Positions 20,527-28,737 of a DNA stretch of 64,000 nt are shown in pieces. Position 1 is the stretch's first letter, and each line of letters starts with the position of its first letter. Both the position numbers and the translations under genes were made by a program. This DNA comes from an uncultured Prevotellaceae bacterium. Its GTDB lineage: Bacteria > Bacteroidota > Bacteroidia > Bacteroidales > Bacteroidaceae. The DNA lies in NCBI GenBank assembly GCA_947168045.1, contig CAMVKN010000014.1, positions 1 to 64,000 of the forward strand, read 5' to 3'. The notes below the pieces were generated by a model. That model saw nothing but the letters and a program-made list of their open reading frames with translations. It ran no database searches and was not told the origin of the DNA.

Positions 20527-22329
20527 TCATCTCTGTTCCGTTCTCTTTCGCTTGATTTCAAGGAGCGAGAACGTGTAGTTGTAGCCTAATGACAGGGTTA
20601 CCTCGGTGGTGCCCATGGAGCTGTTGTCCGCCGTGATGTTCGTGTCGCTGTACTTGTTGAAGCCAGCGCCGAGCGAGAATACATGGACCTTGTTCAGCAC
20701 ATAGCCAGCCGAGAGGTCGAAGCCTATCGAGAGATTGCGTTGCTGGTTCTTGATATCGTTGTAACACAGCGACAGGGTGGCCGCAGTGTTGAGGTTTTTC
20801 TCCTTCAGGAACGAGCGTCCTGTCGACAGTGACAGCACGTCGCTGGTGTAGCGGGTCTGATAGCCGTCGCTCTGCTGGTGGCTGAGCGAGGTGGTGAACG
20901 ACATCTCCCAGGGCTTGACGTCGAGCGAGTGGGAGGCGCCTATGGCGAGCGTCGTCACGTCGCTGATGCCGGTGGCGAAGTCGTTGAGGTCTTTGTTCTT
21001 GGTGAAATTGCCCGTCAACGACAGCACATGGCTGACATTGTCACGGTCCAGGGTGTACGACGGCGTGACGTAAAGCGAGTGCATGATGCGGTTGATGCGG
21101 GTGGTGTCGTTGACATGTGCCTTGCCGTCGCTCTGCACCTGGCGGTAGCCGTTGTAGCCAACGGACAGCTGCAGGTTGCGGCTCAGCGAGGCAGAGGCGG
21201 AGGCGTTATAGACAAAGCCGCGGGTGGTGTACAGCTGATTGCGGGTGATGTTGTCCTCCTGCCCTGAGAACGTGGCCATGAGGGCCACCTTCCGGAACAG
21301 GTTGGTTGAGACGTTGATGCCTACTGACTGGTAGTTGTTCGCGGTGTAGTAGAGTCCGAGCGTGGTGTAGTCGGGCTGCACCATGCGGTAGAACAGCGAG
21401 GTGTTGAAGTTGGGGAGGCTGATGTTGGCGCTGACATCGGTGGCTATGCGCATCATCGATGTGTAGCGGGCCTCGAACACCTTGTCCCACCGGTCCAGCT
21501 GGGTGGTGTGTACGCGTTCAGCCCGCTTGTCGGTTGAGAAGGTGGTGAAGGCCAGGTTGCCGCGCAGCGACAGCCATCGCGTCAGCCCCAGTCCGCCGCG
21601 CAGGGCGATGGCCACGTTGTCCTGCGGGCTGACGCGGTTCTGCCATTCGGGGGCCAGGCTGCTTGACTGGTCGTAGGCCCGCAGGAAATAGAGGTCTATG
21701 TAGTTCAGCCCCTTCCCGTAGCCGGCCTTGAAGCCCCAGCCCATGCGGCGGTACTGCGGTGAGCGGGCGGCGGGGTTGGAGGGGTCGTCGTTGACGGCAT
21801 TGCGCAGGTTGCCGTAGAAGGCGCCGAAGCGCATGTCGGCAGTGGTGTATTCCAGCCCGATGCCGTTGAACGACATGTTCATGATGTAGGACGACATGGC
21901 CATGTTCGAGCGGCCGAAGTGTCCCCGCCAGTTCTTGTACGTGGGGTCGATGTGGAACGAGATATGGGGGTAGTTGAACGACGAGTTGTTGTTAGAATAG
22001 TAGAACGCAAAGGGCATGGAGATGCCGTAGAGCGAGACGTTCAGGTTGGCATAGAGCGAGTTGGCCCACGGCGACCGGTAGCCATTGCCGAGGCTGGAGT
22101 GGTAGTAGGTGTTCTGCGTGCCGACGGCGCCCGTGATGATGAGGGGGTCGCTCTGGGCGATGGTGCTAATGGAGTTTTGCGACAACGACTGGGCGGCGAC
22201 CTCGCCTTGCCCCTTCAGGAAGGGGAAAAGGCATCCCCCCACCCCGCTCCATGTGGAGGGGGTGAGGAGTACCATCGTTACCAATAGTATTTTTAGGTAC
22301 GCGTGCGTATGTGTGTGTCTGCCTTCCAA
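20527..22329 (-). CDS. Outer-membrane beta-barrel protein
   Basis: About 600 aa. The frame begins at a TTG (22329); the first in-frame ATG is at 22275, within the hydrophobic core, so TTG or another non-ATG start is more likely. The body is a long series of 9-11-residue amphipathic strands with aromatic ends (SLYANLNVSLYGISMPFAFY, LSVGYNGYRQVQ, VTLSLGYNYTFSLLEIKRKR), typical of an outer-membrane barrel of roughly 20 or more strands. It is not TonB-dependent: there is no plug or carboxypeptidase-like domain. Two palindromes lie in the signal-peptide region. Its place directly before the giant gene suggests an anchor or export pore for it. Confidence 0.8.
   Translation of the reverse strand: MEGRHTHTHAYLKILLVTMVLLTPSTWSGVGGCLFPFLKGQGEVAAQSLSQNSISTIAQSDPLIITGAVGTQNTYYHSSLGNGYRSPWANSLYANLNVSLYGISMPFAFYYSNNNSSFNYPHISFHIDPTYKNWRGHFGRSNMAMSSYIMNMSFNGIGLEYTTADMRFGAFYGNLRNAVNDDPSNPAARSPQYRRMGWGFKAGYGKGLNYIDLYFLRAYDQSSSLAPEWQNRVSPQDNVAIALRGGLGLTRWLSLRGNLAFTTFSTDKRAERVHTTQLDRWDKVFEARYTSMMRIATDVSANISLPNFNTSLFYRMVQPDYTTLGLYYTANNYQSVGINVSTNLFRKVALMATFSGQEDNITRNQLYTTRGFVYNASASASLSRNLQLSVGYNGYRQVQSDGKAHVNDTTRINRIMHSLYVTPSYTLDRDNVSHVLSLTGNFTKNKDLNDFATGISDVTTLAIGASHSLDVKPWEMSFTTSLSHQQSDGYQTRYTSDVLSLSTGRSFLKEKNLNTAATLSLCYNDIKNQQRNLSIGFDLSAGYVLNKVHVFSLGAGFNKYSDTNITADNSSMGTTEVTLSLGYNYTFSLLEIKRKRTEQR
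22210..22264. repeat. Two GC-rich palindromes inside a signal-peptide coding region
   Basis: CCCCTTCAGGAAGGGG (22210-22225; 7-bp arms) and a 25-base near-palindrome around CTCCATGTGGAG (22240-22264). They are read in frame on the minus strand as STWSGVGGCLFPFLKGQGE, between the hydrophobic core and the cleavage region of the barrel protein. Confidence 0.7.
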
Positions 22330-22378
22330 ATCTTTTCTCTCCCAGCGGCAGAACCGCCGGGCACGGGATTAGGTGTTG

Positions 22379-24820
22379 CTACTTCAGCATCTTCTTGCCA
22401 TCAACGATGCGCAGCTGGCCCTTGACCATCTGACGGTCGGTCGTGGGACGGCCCAGCAAGTCGTAACTGCGACCCTGCTGACGGAGACTGGCGGTCGGCA
22501 GGTCGTCAATCGATGTGACGACGTCGTTGGCGGTCATGCTATAAGGCTGCTTGACCGTGCCGAGCATCTGCTGCATGGGCAGCTGCTGGTCGATGTCGTA
22601 CACCTGTCCGGTGGTCTCGTCGTAGAGCTTGAAGCTGACGACCTCGCCGTTATTGGCATGGACGGTGATGAACAGACGGCCATCGACGGCCACGCCTTCG
22701 CCACGGCACTCGTCGCCCACGAAGGCGCCAATGCTATAGTGACCGGCGGCGGGACGGTTGTCGATGCTTGCAATGATGGTCATGTTGTCGCGGAAGCGAG
22801 AGGCGTCATACTGCCAGATGCTGGGCGAGGACTCCTGTGACGAAGCCATCGAGCGTGCTGATGCCCGACGTGAGTGGGCAGGATCGATCTCTTGAGCAAA
22901 GTTAATGGTGCGGCTGGCATCGCCGGCATTGAAGAAGAGGTAGCCCTGTCCAGGCCGGAAGGCTGTCAGGTTACCCGTCCATTGGCCGTTGGCATACTCA
23001 GCAAAGCCATCCTCCTTGGACACGATGCGGTCACCATCAACAAATGTCTTATTAAGGCTTAGGGCATCGTCGAAGGTCTGTTCCATCACATACGGGTTGG
23101 GCAGGTAGTTCCAGCCTTTACGCAACGTGAGATTATCAGACATGCCTAATGAGCCGCCGTAGAACACATACGACTTGAGATAGTTGATGACCTCCTGTGA
23201 TGGCGGAGCGGTCAGCTCACCCATCTTCAGCTTGAAGCCAACGTTCTGGTCCAGGAGGTCCGTGTCGCCGAAGTAGCCATAGACGGGGTCGTTGTACAAC
23301 TGACCGCTCTGGGTACGAATCTCCACCAGCTCGGTGCCGAAGACTGTCTGTAGGCTGTTCAGAGTGCTGAAGTCAGCGTATGGGATAGAACGCCACTCCC
23401 AGCCTTCATTCATGCCAAAGGTGTATCCACACTCTATGATCTCGCTACTCTCTGTGATTTCCGTGCCCTCACCATCGTTGTAGGTCACCGTGAGAGTGAG
23501 ATCGCCAGGAATCTCGCCAAAGACCCATCCGATACCCTCATTCGAGCCGCTATCATAATAGCATCCCGTGTTGTCCACGGTTGCATCGTAATTGACATAG
23601 GAGCCAGAAATGGTAAAGGTGGCATTCGCATTGAACTTGGCACCCTGAGGCAGGGGCTTCACCGTGACATCGCTCATCTGCTCGGTAGCCAGGGTGGTGG
23701 GCCACACCACCTGCAGGCCTGTGACACCCTGAGTCACGACGATGCGGACGGAGGCTGATACCGTCGTGGTGTGGTTGCCGTTGGGGTCGAAGGTCTTCTG
23801 CAGACGGTTGACGACCGACATCGTTGCTGTCAGGACGGCCTCGCCAGGGGCATTGGCAAAGGCTCCGTTGTCGTTGATTTCCACAATGTCGGGGGCGCTC
23901 GACACGATGCTATAGTCACCGCCGAAGGTCTGACAGCCCTCGGGGCCAAGCACGAAGAGTGGCTCTACCTGCTCAGTGATATTGACAGGTTGGTCCTTAT
24001 AGGTGACGTTCAATACATCCTGTGCAGCCGACAAGGTGCTGAAATCGTTGAAGGCAATGACATAGACCACGCAGCTGATTTGTGGATTGTCTACTGAGAT
24101 GACCTTAACCATACCTGCACCTGTGGTAGCGACAGTGATGTTGTTAGCCTTGTCCATCACCAGGCTCTGGTTGCCTTCATAGAGCTCAAAGGTGACAGCC
24201 TTGTTCGTGGCTTCGGCAGGCGACACATGGAAGGCCATGCCGTCAACAAAGTAAGGGGTCAGGTCGTCGCCCACATTACACTCTATATAGGCGAAAGCAC
24301 CCGTATCGGTATTGAAGCCTACGAACGGCGTGGTGATGCTATTCACGGGCGTAGTCTCCACTGGTAATGTAAGTTGGAGGTGCAGCGGGATGGAAGGCTC
24401 GCCGATGGTCTGATCACCTGAGAAGAATATCGGTTCGGAGGCTAATGCCAGATCGTACTCCTTTTGTAATGCAGGGTCATAGGCCTTGAAAGTGATTTCA
24501 GAGCCCTCGTTTTCATCGCCTTCCACGCGGAAGCGCAGCACGTAGGTCTCCTTCTGCGCATCTTGCACAGACATCACTTCGGCCAGACCACGCAGCTCAC
24601 CGTCAAGGAAGGCAGCAAACTGATACGACTGATAGTCGCTGGCCGTAAACTCCAATTGTTCGAAGCTGCCACCCGCCGTCTCTTGATACATTTCGATGTC
24701 GGCAAAGATGTAGGCTTCGCTCTTATGCTGGCCATACTGATACGACCAATGCGTCTGCTGGGCGACGGCACAGAAAGCATACGCCAGAAGACAAAGTGTC
24801 AGGGACAAAAATTTTCTCAT
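22379..24820 (-). CDS. Secreted protein with Ig-like regions and a C-terminal sorting-type domain
   Basis: 813 aa. Signal peptide MRKFLSLTLCLLAYAFCAVA then QQT. Residues about 40-160 resemble a repeated beta-sandwich unit (SYQFAAFLDGELRGLAEVMS, echoed near 710 by SIGAFVGDECRGEGVAVDGR). The middle has BIG2-like and CalX-like strands, with a GMNEGWEWRSIPYADFSTLN segment. The end, SYDLLGRPTTDRQMVKGQLR followed by IVDGKKMLK, matches the short sorting-type tail common on Prevotella and Porphyromonas secreted proteins (xYNLxGQRxxxxxKGxxIVxGKKxxxK). That suggests export by a type IX-like route. It is the first gene of the operon, directly after the promoter and the inverted repeat. Confidence 0.8.
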   Translation of the reverse strand: MRKFLSLTLCLLAYAFCAVAQQTHWSYQYGQHKSEAYIFADIEMYQETAGGSFEQLEFTASDYQSYQFAAFLDGELRGLAEVMSVQDAQKETYVLRFRVEGDENEGSEITFKAYDPALQKEYDLALASEPIFFSGDQTIGEPSIPLHLQLTLPVETTPVNSITTPFVGFNTDTGAFAYIECNVGDDLTPYFVDGMAFHVSPAEATNKAVTFELYEGNQSLVMDKANNITVATTGAGMVKVISVDNPQISCVVYVIAFNDFSTLSAAQDVLNVTYKDQPVNITEQVEPLFVLGPEGCQTFGGDYSIVSSAPDIVEINDNGAFANAPGEAVLTATMSVVNRLQKTFDPNGNHTTTVSASVRIVVTQGVTGLQVVWPTTLATEQMSDVTVKPLPQGAKFNANATFTISGSYVNYDATVDNTGCYYDSGSNEGIGWVFGEIPGDLTLTVTYNDGEGTEITESSEIIECGYTFGMNEGWEWRSIPYADFSTLNSLQTVFGTELVEIRTQSGQLYNDPVYGYFGDTDLLDQNVGFKLKMGELTAPPSQEVINYLKSYVFYGGSLGMSDNLTLRKGWNYLPNPYVMEQTFDDALSLNKTFVDGDRIVSKEDGFAEYANGQWTGNLTAFRPGQGYLFFNAGDASRTINFAQEIDPAHSRRASARSMASSQESSPSIWQYDASRFRDNMTIIASIDNRPAAGHYSIGAFVGDECRGEGVAVDGRLFITVHANNGEVVSFKLYDETTGQVYDIDQQLPMQQMLGTVKQPYSMTANDVVTSIDDLPTASLRQQGRSYDLLGRPTTDRQMVKGQLRIVDGKKMLK

Positions 24821-24857
24821 AATTCTATTGTCTTGTTAAATACTTTAATTTGAGGTG

Positions 24858-24865
24858 CAAAGATA
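24858..24865 (-). promoter_or_regulatory. -7 box of the giant-protein operon
   Basis: TATCTTTG on the minus strand, 37 bases upstream of the ATG at 24820. There is no clear TTTG at -33; a 12-bp inverted repeat occupies that position instead. Confidence 0.65.
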
Positions 24866-24881
24866 GCTAAAACATACGAAA

Positions 24882-24909
24882 ATGACCATGCACAATCGTG
24901 CATGGTCAT
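24882..24909. promoter_or_regulatory. Perfect 12-bp inverted repeat at the promoter, possible operator
   Basis: ATGACCATGCAC and GTGCATGGTCAT are separated by AATC. The repeat starts 17 bases upstream of the TATCTTTG box, covering the -33 region of the surface operon, and lies 68 bases after the stop of the TPR/AraC regulator gene. It may be an operator. A terminator for the regulator gene is the alternative, but only a short T-run (ATTTTC) follows the stem. Confidence 0.6.
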
Positions 24910-24977
24910 GGCATAATGGCGCAAAAACGCCCATTTCATCGGTAAATGGCACATTTACGCTGTGCAGCGCCGCCTGC

Positions 24978-26507
24978 TCACTCCATTGTCCGGCACTGTG
25001 TTGGCGACAACCCGAATGTGCGTTTGAAGGCGCGGGAGAACGAGGTGGCATCGTCGAAGCCACATTGATAGCCAATCTCCGAGACGGGCAGTTGGGTGCT
25101 TTCCAAGAGCTGCCGAGCCTGCTCCAGCCGCAGGTGAAGGATGTATTGCTGGGTGGTGACGCCGGTGATGGCTTTGACGCGACGGTTCAACTGACCGCGA
25201 GTGATGCACATCTCGTTGGCAACGGCTTCCACAGAGAGGCCTCCTTGTGACAAGGCTTTCTGGACGGCACCATCGAGGCGGCTCATGAACTCGTTGTCCG
25301 CACCATTGGGACGTGCCTCCACAGCGGCCTCCGACGGTGCATCTTCCGTGTTGCCGGCCGCGGCTGACTGGTGGGTTAGCTGGCGCTGGGCAAAGTACTG
25401 CTCGAGGGCTTGCTCGCGCTTCTTCATGCGCCTGTGGGCCCACCACAGTACCAGGACGACCGTGACGACGAGCAAGACGCATAGGCCTATGATGAGCCGT
25501 ATGCGCCGCTGCTGCGACTGCTGGGCCTGTTGGTGCATCTCGTTCTCTTGCTTCAGCTGGTCGAGCCTGAACTCAGCATCGTAGCGGGCCATCATCTCTG
25601 CCGTAGCGTTGGAGTAGAGCGAGTCCTTCAGCAGGTCGAAGCGCGCCAGGTGGAGGTTAGCGCTATCGGGGTCTGACTTATAGAGGCACTCATAGAGTCC
25701 TCGCTGGGCGTGCATCTCGTTGGCAAGGTCGCCCATCTGCGTGAAGATGAGGGCAGCCTGCTTAAAATAAGGTATGGCCTCCTCGTTGCGCCCGAGCTGG
25801 AGGATGGCCATGCCCATCTTGTTGTCGGCAATGCCCAGCGAGTGGTAGTCACCCACCTCGAGCAGGGTAGGAATGGCGGTCTTGAGGATATCCTCGGCCT
25901 CGGCATACTGGTGCAGGCCAATGAGGACGGATGCCTTCTGGGCCTGTCGCATGGCCAGTTTGTCGGTGCGCCCCAGCTGTTGCTCAATGTCGCAGGCCTG
26001 GGTGATGTGCTCCAGCGCCTCAACGTCGTCGCCAAGGGCGTGGTACACCTCTGACGCCATACCCTGCAGGACGGCCATACGTGCGGGATTATTGGCCTGT
26101 TGTGCCAGGTCGATGGCCTTCAGGATGTACTTCTCGGCCTCCTTCGGCTGGTTAGCACCGATGAAGATGCCGGCCAGGGTATTCAGCGACGAGCTCATGA
26201 CGTCTGGGTCGCCGCTGCGCGCGTCAATGGCGTAGCAGCGCTTGGCGTAGTTGATGGCCTGTTCAAAGTTCGACTGGCGGAAACATATCATGGCCAGCAG
26301 GTTCAGACAGTCGGCCTCAAGGTCGGTGCCCTCACACAAGGGCAGTGCCTGGAGACCGTACTGATAGGCTTCGTCGTAGGACTGGCGGCCGTAGGCGGCG
26401 TCGCACGAGTCTACAAGGCTTTCAGCCTGCTGAGGGGTCATGGATGTGAAGGAAAGGGCGAGCATGAAAAGCAGAGGTATCTTCAACAGGCTCTTTGTTG
26501 TCTTCAT
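24978..26507 (-). CDS. Membrane-anchored TPR / AraC-type transcriptional regulator
   Basis: 509 aa from the ATG at 26507. The frame extends upstream to a GTG, but a -7 box (26537-26544) lies between, so the ATG is favoured. Signal sequence MKTTKSLLKIPLLFMLALSF. Residues about 25-320 are TPR-like helical pairs (for example GDPDVMSSSLNTLAGIFIGA and LEVGDYHSLGIADNKMGMAI) and are probably periplasmic. One membrane segment (IRLIIGLCVLLVVTVVLVLW, about 352-372) precedes a cytoplasmic AraC-type HTH (about 405-509). That domain contains LSVEAVANEMCITRGQLNRR and VSEIGYQCGFDDATSFSRAF. This layout is a known Bacteroidetes one-component signalling type. It is the likely regulator of one or both adjacent surface operons. 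Confidence 0.9.
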   Translation of the reverse strand: MKTTKSLLKIPLLFMLALSFTSMTPQQAESLVDSCDAAYGRQSYDEAYQYGLQALPLCEGTDLEADCLNLLAMICFRQSNFEQAINYAKRCYAIDARSGDPDVMSSSLNTLAGIFIGANQPKEAEKYILKAIDLAQQANNPARMAVLQGMASEVYHALGDDVEALEHITQACDIEQQLGRTDKLAMRQAQKASVLIGLHQYAEAEDILKTAIPTLLEVGDYHSLGIADNKMGMAILQLGRNEEAIPYFKQAALIFTQMGDLANEMHAQRGLYECLYKSDPDSANLHLARFDLLKDSLYSNATAEMMARYDAEFRLDQLKQENEMHQQAQQSQQRRIRLIIGLCVLLVVTVVLVLWWAHRRMKKREQALEQYFAQRQLTHQSAAAGNTEDAPSEAAVEARPNGADNEFMSRLDGAVQKALSQGGLSVEAVANEMCITRGQLNRRVKAITGVTTQQYILHLRLEQARQLLESTQLPVSEIGYQCGFDDATSFSRAFKRTFGLSPTQCRTME

Positions 26508-26536
26508 AGCGAATCGTTGTTTATGCTTTTGTGCTG

Positions 26537-26567
26537 CAAAAATACATAAAAAAAACAATACGCGCAA
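26537..26567 (-). promoter_or_regulatory. Promoter of the TPR/AraC regulator
   Basis: TTG at 26567-26565 and TATTTTTG at 26544-26537 with a 20-base spacer, 30 bases before the ATG at 26507. It fixes the start codon choice. Confidence 0.7.
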
Positions 26568-26641
26568 CACTTTCAGTCATTTTATGTTCTTTCATGCTTC
26601 GTTTTCTCAATCCAAGTTATTTTATACGCTTACCATTTTTT

Positions 26642-26657
26642 CGCGTGCGCGCGCGTA
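26642..26657. repeat. Alternating CG tract with shared flanks
   Basis: CGCGTGCGCGCGCGTA, an alternating purine-pyrimidine run preceded by a T tract. On the minus strand it reads TTACGCGCGCGCACGCGAAA, closely matching tracts at 44412-44429 and 44600-44617. Confidence 0.65.
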
Positions 26658-26680
26658 AGGCATGCGAGCATCATGCAACG

Positions 26681-26715
26681 CCAAAAAATAAGCGCCCTGT
26701 GTGAGGGCGCTTATT
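26681..26715 (-). terminator. Rho-independent terminator of the SusCD-FAS1 operon
   Basis: A perfect 12-bp stem (AATAAGCGCCCT with AGGGCGCTTATT) and a 5-base loop, followed by six T on the minus strand. It starts 25 bases after the last susD stop. Confidence 0.9.
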
Positions 26716-26739
26716 GTAGGGTGGGGGACTGGTGTCTGA

Positions 26740-28668
26740 CTATTTCATGGGCAGGTACCAGTTCTTCTCGTCGCGCAGTGAGACGGCGGGGTTCTTGTAG
26801 GCGAGCTTGCGGGCCAGCCACTCGCTGCCGAAGGTGGAGCTGTAGAGCCCAGCCTCGTTCTTGTGGCGTGCCATGCGGGTGAGGTCGCCGAAGCGGTTGC
26901 CCTCGAAGGCCAGCTCCAGGGCCATCTCGTCGCAGATGATGTCCTCCATGGCGTTGATGGTGTCCTGCATGGTGAACGTCTCGGGGTTGAGGCCGTACTC
27001 CGCGGTCAGCTCGCTGAGCTTCTTGCCCACGATGTTGGTGTAGCTGTAGGGTGAGAAGCGCTCCTGGGTGTAGTTGCATCCCCTGGAGTGTATGCCTCTG
27101 TTGTTGTCGAACTTCTGGATGTTCTCCGTGCTGAGGAAGGGGATGGTGGTCTGCAGCAGCTCGGCCGTCTCACGGGTGATGTAGCGTCCGAAGTCCAGGT
27201 CGGTGCTGTCGCCGCGCTGCTCGTAGTCAAGCAGGTCGGTGTTGATGCCGTCCTTGAGGATGGCGAAGGCACCGTCGGGATGTCCCATGCGGTTGAGTGC
27301 CTCGGCCAGTCGCAGATAGACGGTTGAGACGCGGTAGATGGGCACGTTGGCGCTGTTGAACTTAATCATGACGTTGAAGATGGAGTCCTCGCGTGTGCTG
27401 GGCACCACCTGCTGCATGGTGGTGTAGCGGCGCCAGTCGCCCGTTGGCACTGACCTGACGACGGTGCCTGCAGCGCTACTGCTGGCTGGCCTGTAGTAAT
27501 AGTCCTGAGCGTTGCTCAGCGCGATGTATGCCGGCGATGCATCAATCTGCCGTTCAGACAGATAGCGCTGATTGCTGTTGGCATCGCCGCTGTTGGTGCT
27601 GTAGAAGTCGTAGCCGAAGTAGCGTGGCAGGTCGGTGACGACACCGCGCAGGCGGTTGGTAGCCAGGGGGATGTAGGTGATGATGTCGTGGGTGCTGTTG
27701 CCACCGAAGATGTCGCGCCATGAGGGTGAGTAGGAGGTGTAGACGAAGTCGCTGGGCATGATGTCCTCAAACTGTTGCATCATGGTGCTGCTGGGGTTGG
27801 CGTAGTAGCTTCCGGTCTGCACCCTGTTGTCAATGAGGTACTGAGCGTAGTGCTTGGCGGCCTTGTCATACTGGTGCGTCTCAAGGAAGAGGTCGCCCAG
27901 GACGACGTCGACGGGCATCATGGCATAGCGTGACTGTACGTTCTTCGTCTGCGATGACTCACCTTCGCTGCCATTGAGTTCGCCGACACTGATTTCACCA
28001 TAGTTAGGCACGGGTGTGCCGCCATCGACGGTGAGTCCACTGTACTGGATGAGCTCAGGTGTGAGGGCATCGACGATGTACTTCAGGTCCTTCTTCTCCA
28101 GCGTGCGGTTGGCATCGCCGATGCTTACCAGCGGGTCGGTGTAGAAGGGCACGTCGCCATAGTTCTTGCACAGCTGCATGTAGGTCCATGCCCTGACGGC
28201 CAGTGCCTCGGCATACTCAGGGATGGCCACGCGGACGCTACCGGTGCGCAGCGTGGTGTCGCGGTGGGCGATGTAGTAGTTGCAGTTGTTGATGATGCGG
28301 TAGTAGGCGTAGGCCGAGTCGAACTTGTTGGCCGTGGTGGCCGTGAAGCTGGCCAGGTCGCGCAGGTCGGTCTCGGTGTACTGGTTGGTCATCACCAGGT
28401 CGCCGCGCATCTCGCCCGTCATCACATACTGGTCAGCAATCATCTGCACGCCCTTCAGGATGCCGAGGGTGTAGAACATGGAGTCGGTCTTTTGGTCGAG
28501 TGCGGGGTCGAAGATTTGACGGTCGGAGTCAGTCTCGAAGAAGTCGGAGCAGGAGGTGAAAGCCCACCCAAGCCCTCCCAAAGGGAGGGATGCTAAGACA
28601 GATAACAGCCAGGATGGCATCGCCTTCTTATTCGTCGAAAAGACTTCCTTTATTTTTTTGATAATCAT
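26740..28668 (-). CDS. SusD/RagB-like surface lipoprotein (second pair)
   Basis: 642 aa. After a basic start (MIIKKIKEVFSTNKKAMPSW), the signal peptide ends LGWAFTSC, a lipobox, followed by SDFFETDSDRQ. SusD features: the N-terminal helix region with ALDQKTDSMFYTLGILKGVQ, NNCNYYIAHRDT and AVRAWTYMQLCKNYGDVPFY (TPR-like helices), and the C-terminal ICDEMALELAFEGNRFGDLT and MARHKN, the classic E-R-x-x-E-L-x-F-E-G-x-R-W-like end. It binds the ligand over its SusC partner, encoded just upstream. The signal-peptide codons contain a palindromic repeat (28573-28589) giving LPLGGLGW. Substrate unknown. Confidence 0.92.
   Translation of the reverse strand: MIIKKIKEVFSTNKKAMPSWLLSVLASLPLGGLGWAFTSCSDFFETDSDRQIFDPALDQKTDSMFYTLGILKGVQMIADQYVMTGEMRGDLVMTNQYTETDLRDLASFTATTANKFDSAYAYYRIINNCNYYIAHRDTTLRTGSVRVAIPEYAEALAVRAWTYMQLCKNYGDVPFYTDPLVSIGDANRTLEKKDLKYIVDALTPELIQYSGLTVDGGTPVPNYGEISVGELNGSEGESSQTKNVQSRYAMMPVDVVLGDLFLETHQYDKAAKHYAQYLIDNRVQTGSYYANPSSTMMQQFEDIMPSDFVYTSYSPSWRDIFGGNSTHDIITYIPLATNRLRGVVTDLPRYFGYDFYSTNSGDANSNQRYLSERQIDASPAYIALSNAQDYYYRPASSSAAGTVVRSVPTGDWRRYTTMQQVVPSTREDSIFNVMIKFNSANVPIYRVSTVYLRLAEALNRMGHPDGAFAILKDGINTDLLDYEQRGDSTDLDFGRYITRETAELLQTTIPFLSTENIQKFDNNRGIHSRGCNYTQERFSPYSYTNIVGKKLSELTAEYGLNPETFTMQDTINAMEDIICDEMALELAFEGNRFGDLTRMARHKNEAGLYSSTFGSEWLARKLAYKNPAVSLRDEKNWYLPMK
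28565..28592. repeat. Palindromic repeat, copy a (inside susD signal peptide)
   Basis: Contains CCCTCCC-AAA-GGGAGGG at 28573-28589 with conserved flanks. It is an inverted copy of 28705-28732, identical at 25 of 28 positions. Confidence 0.9.
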
Positions 28669-28704
28669 GGTTTCGTGTTTTTTTATGTAGATACTCTATT
28701 TAGA

Positions 28705-28732
28705 CATCCCTCCCCTTGGGAGGGCTTGGATA
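28705..28732. repeat. Palindromic repeat, copy b (between susC and susD)
   Basis: CATCCCTCCCCTTGGGAGGG then CTTGGATA. It begins five bases after the susC stop on the transcribed strand and is inverted relative to copy a, 112 bases away. The susD ATG lies between the two. Confidence 0.9.
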
Positions 28733-28737
28733 GGCTT

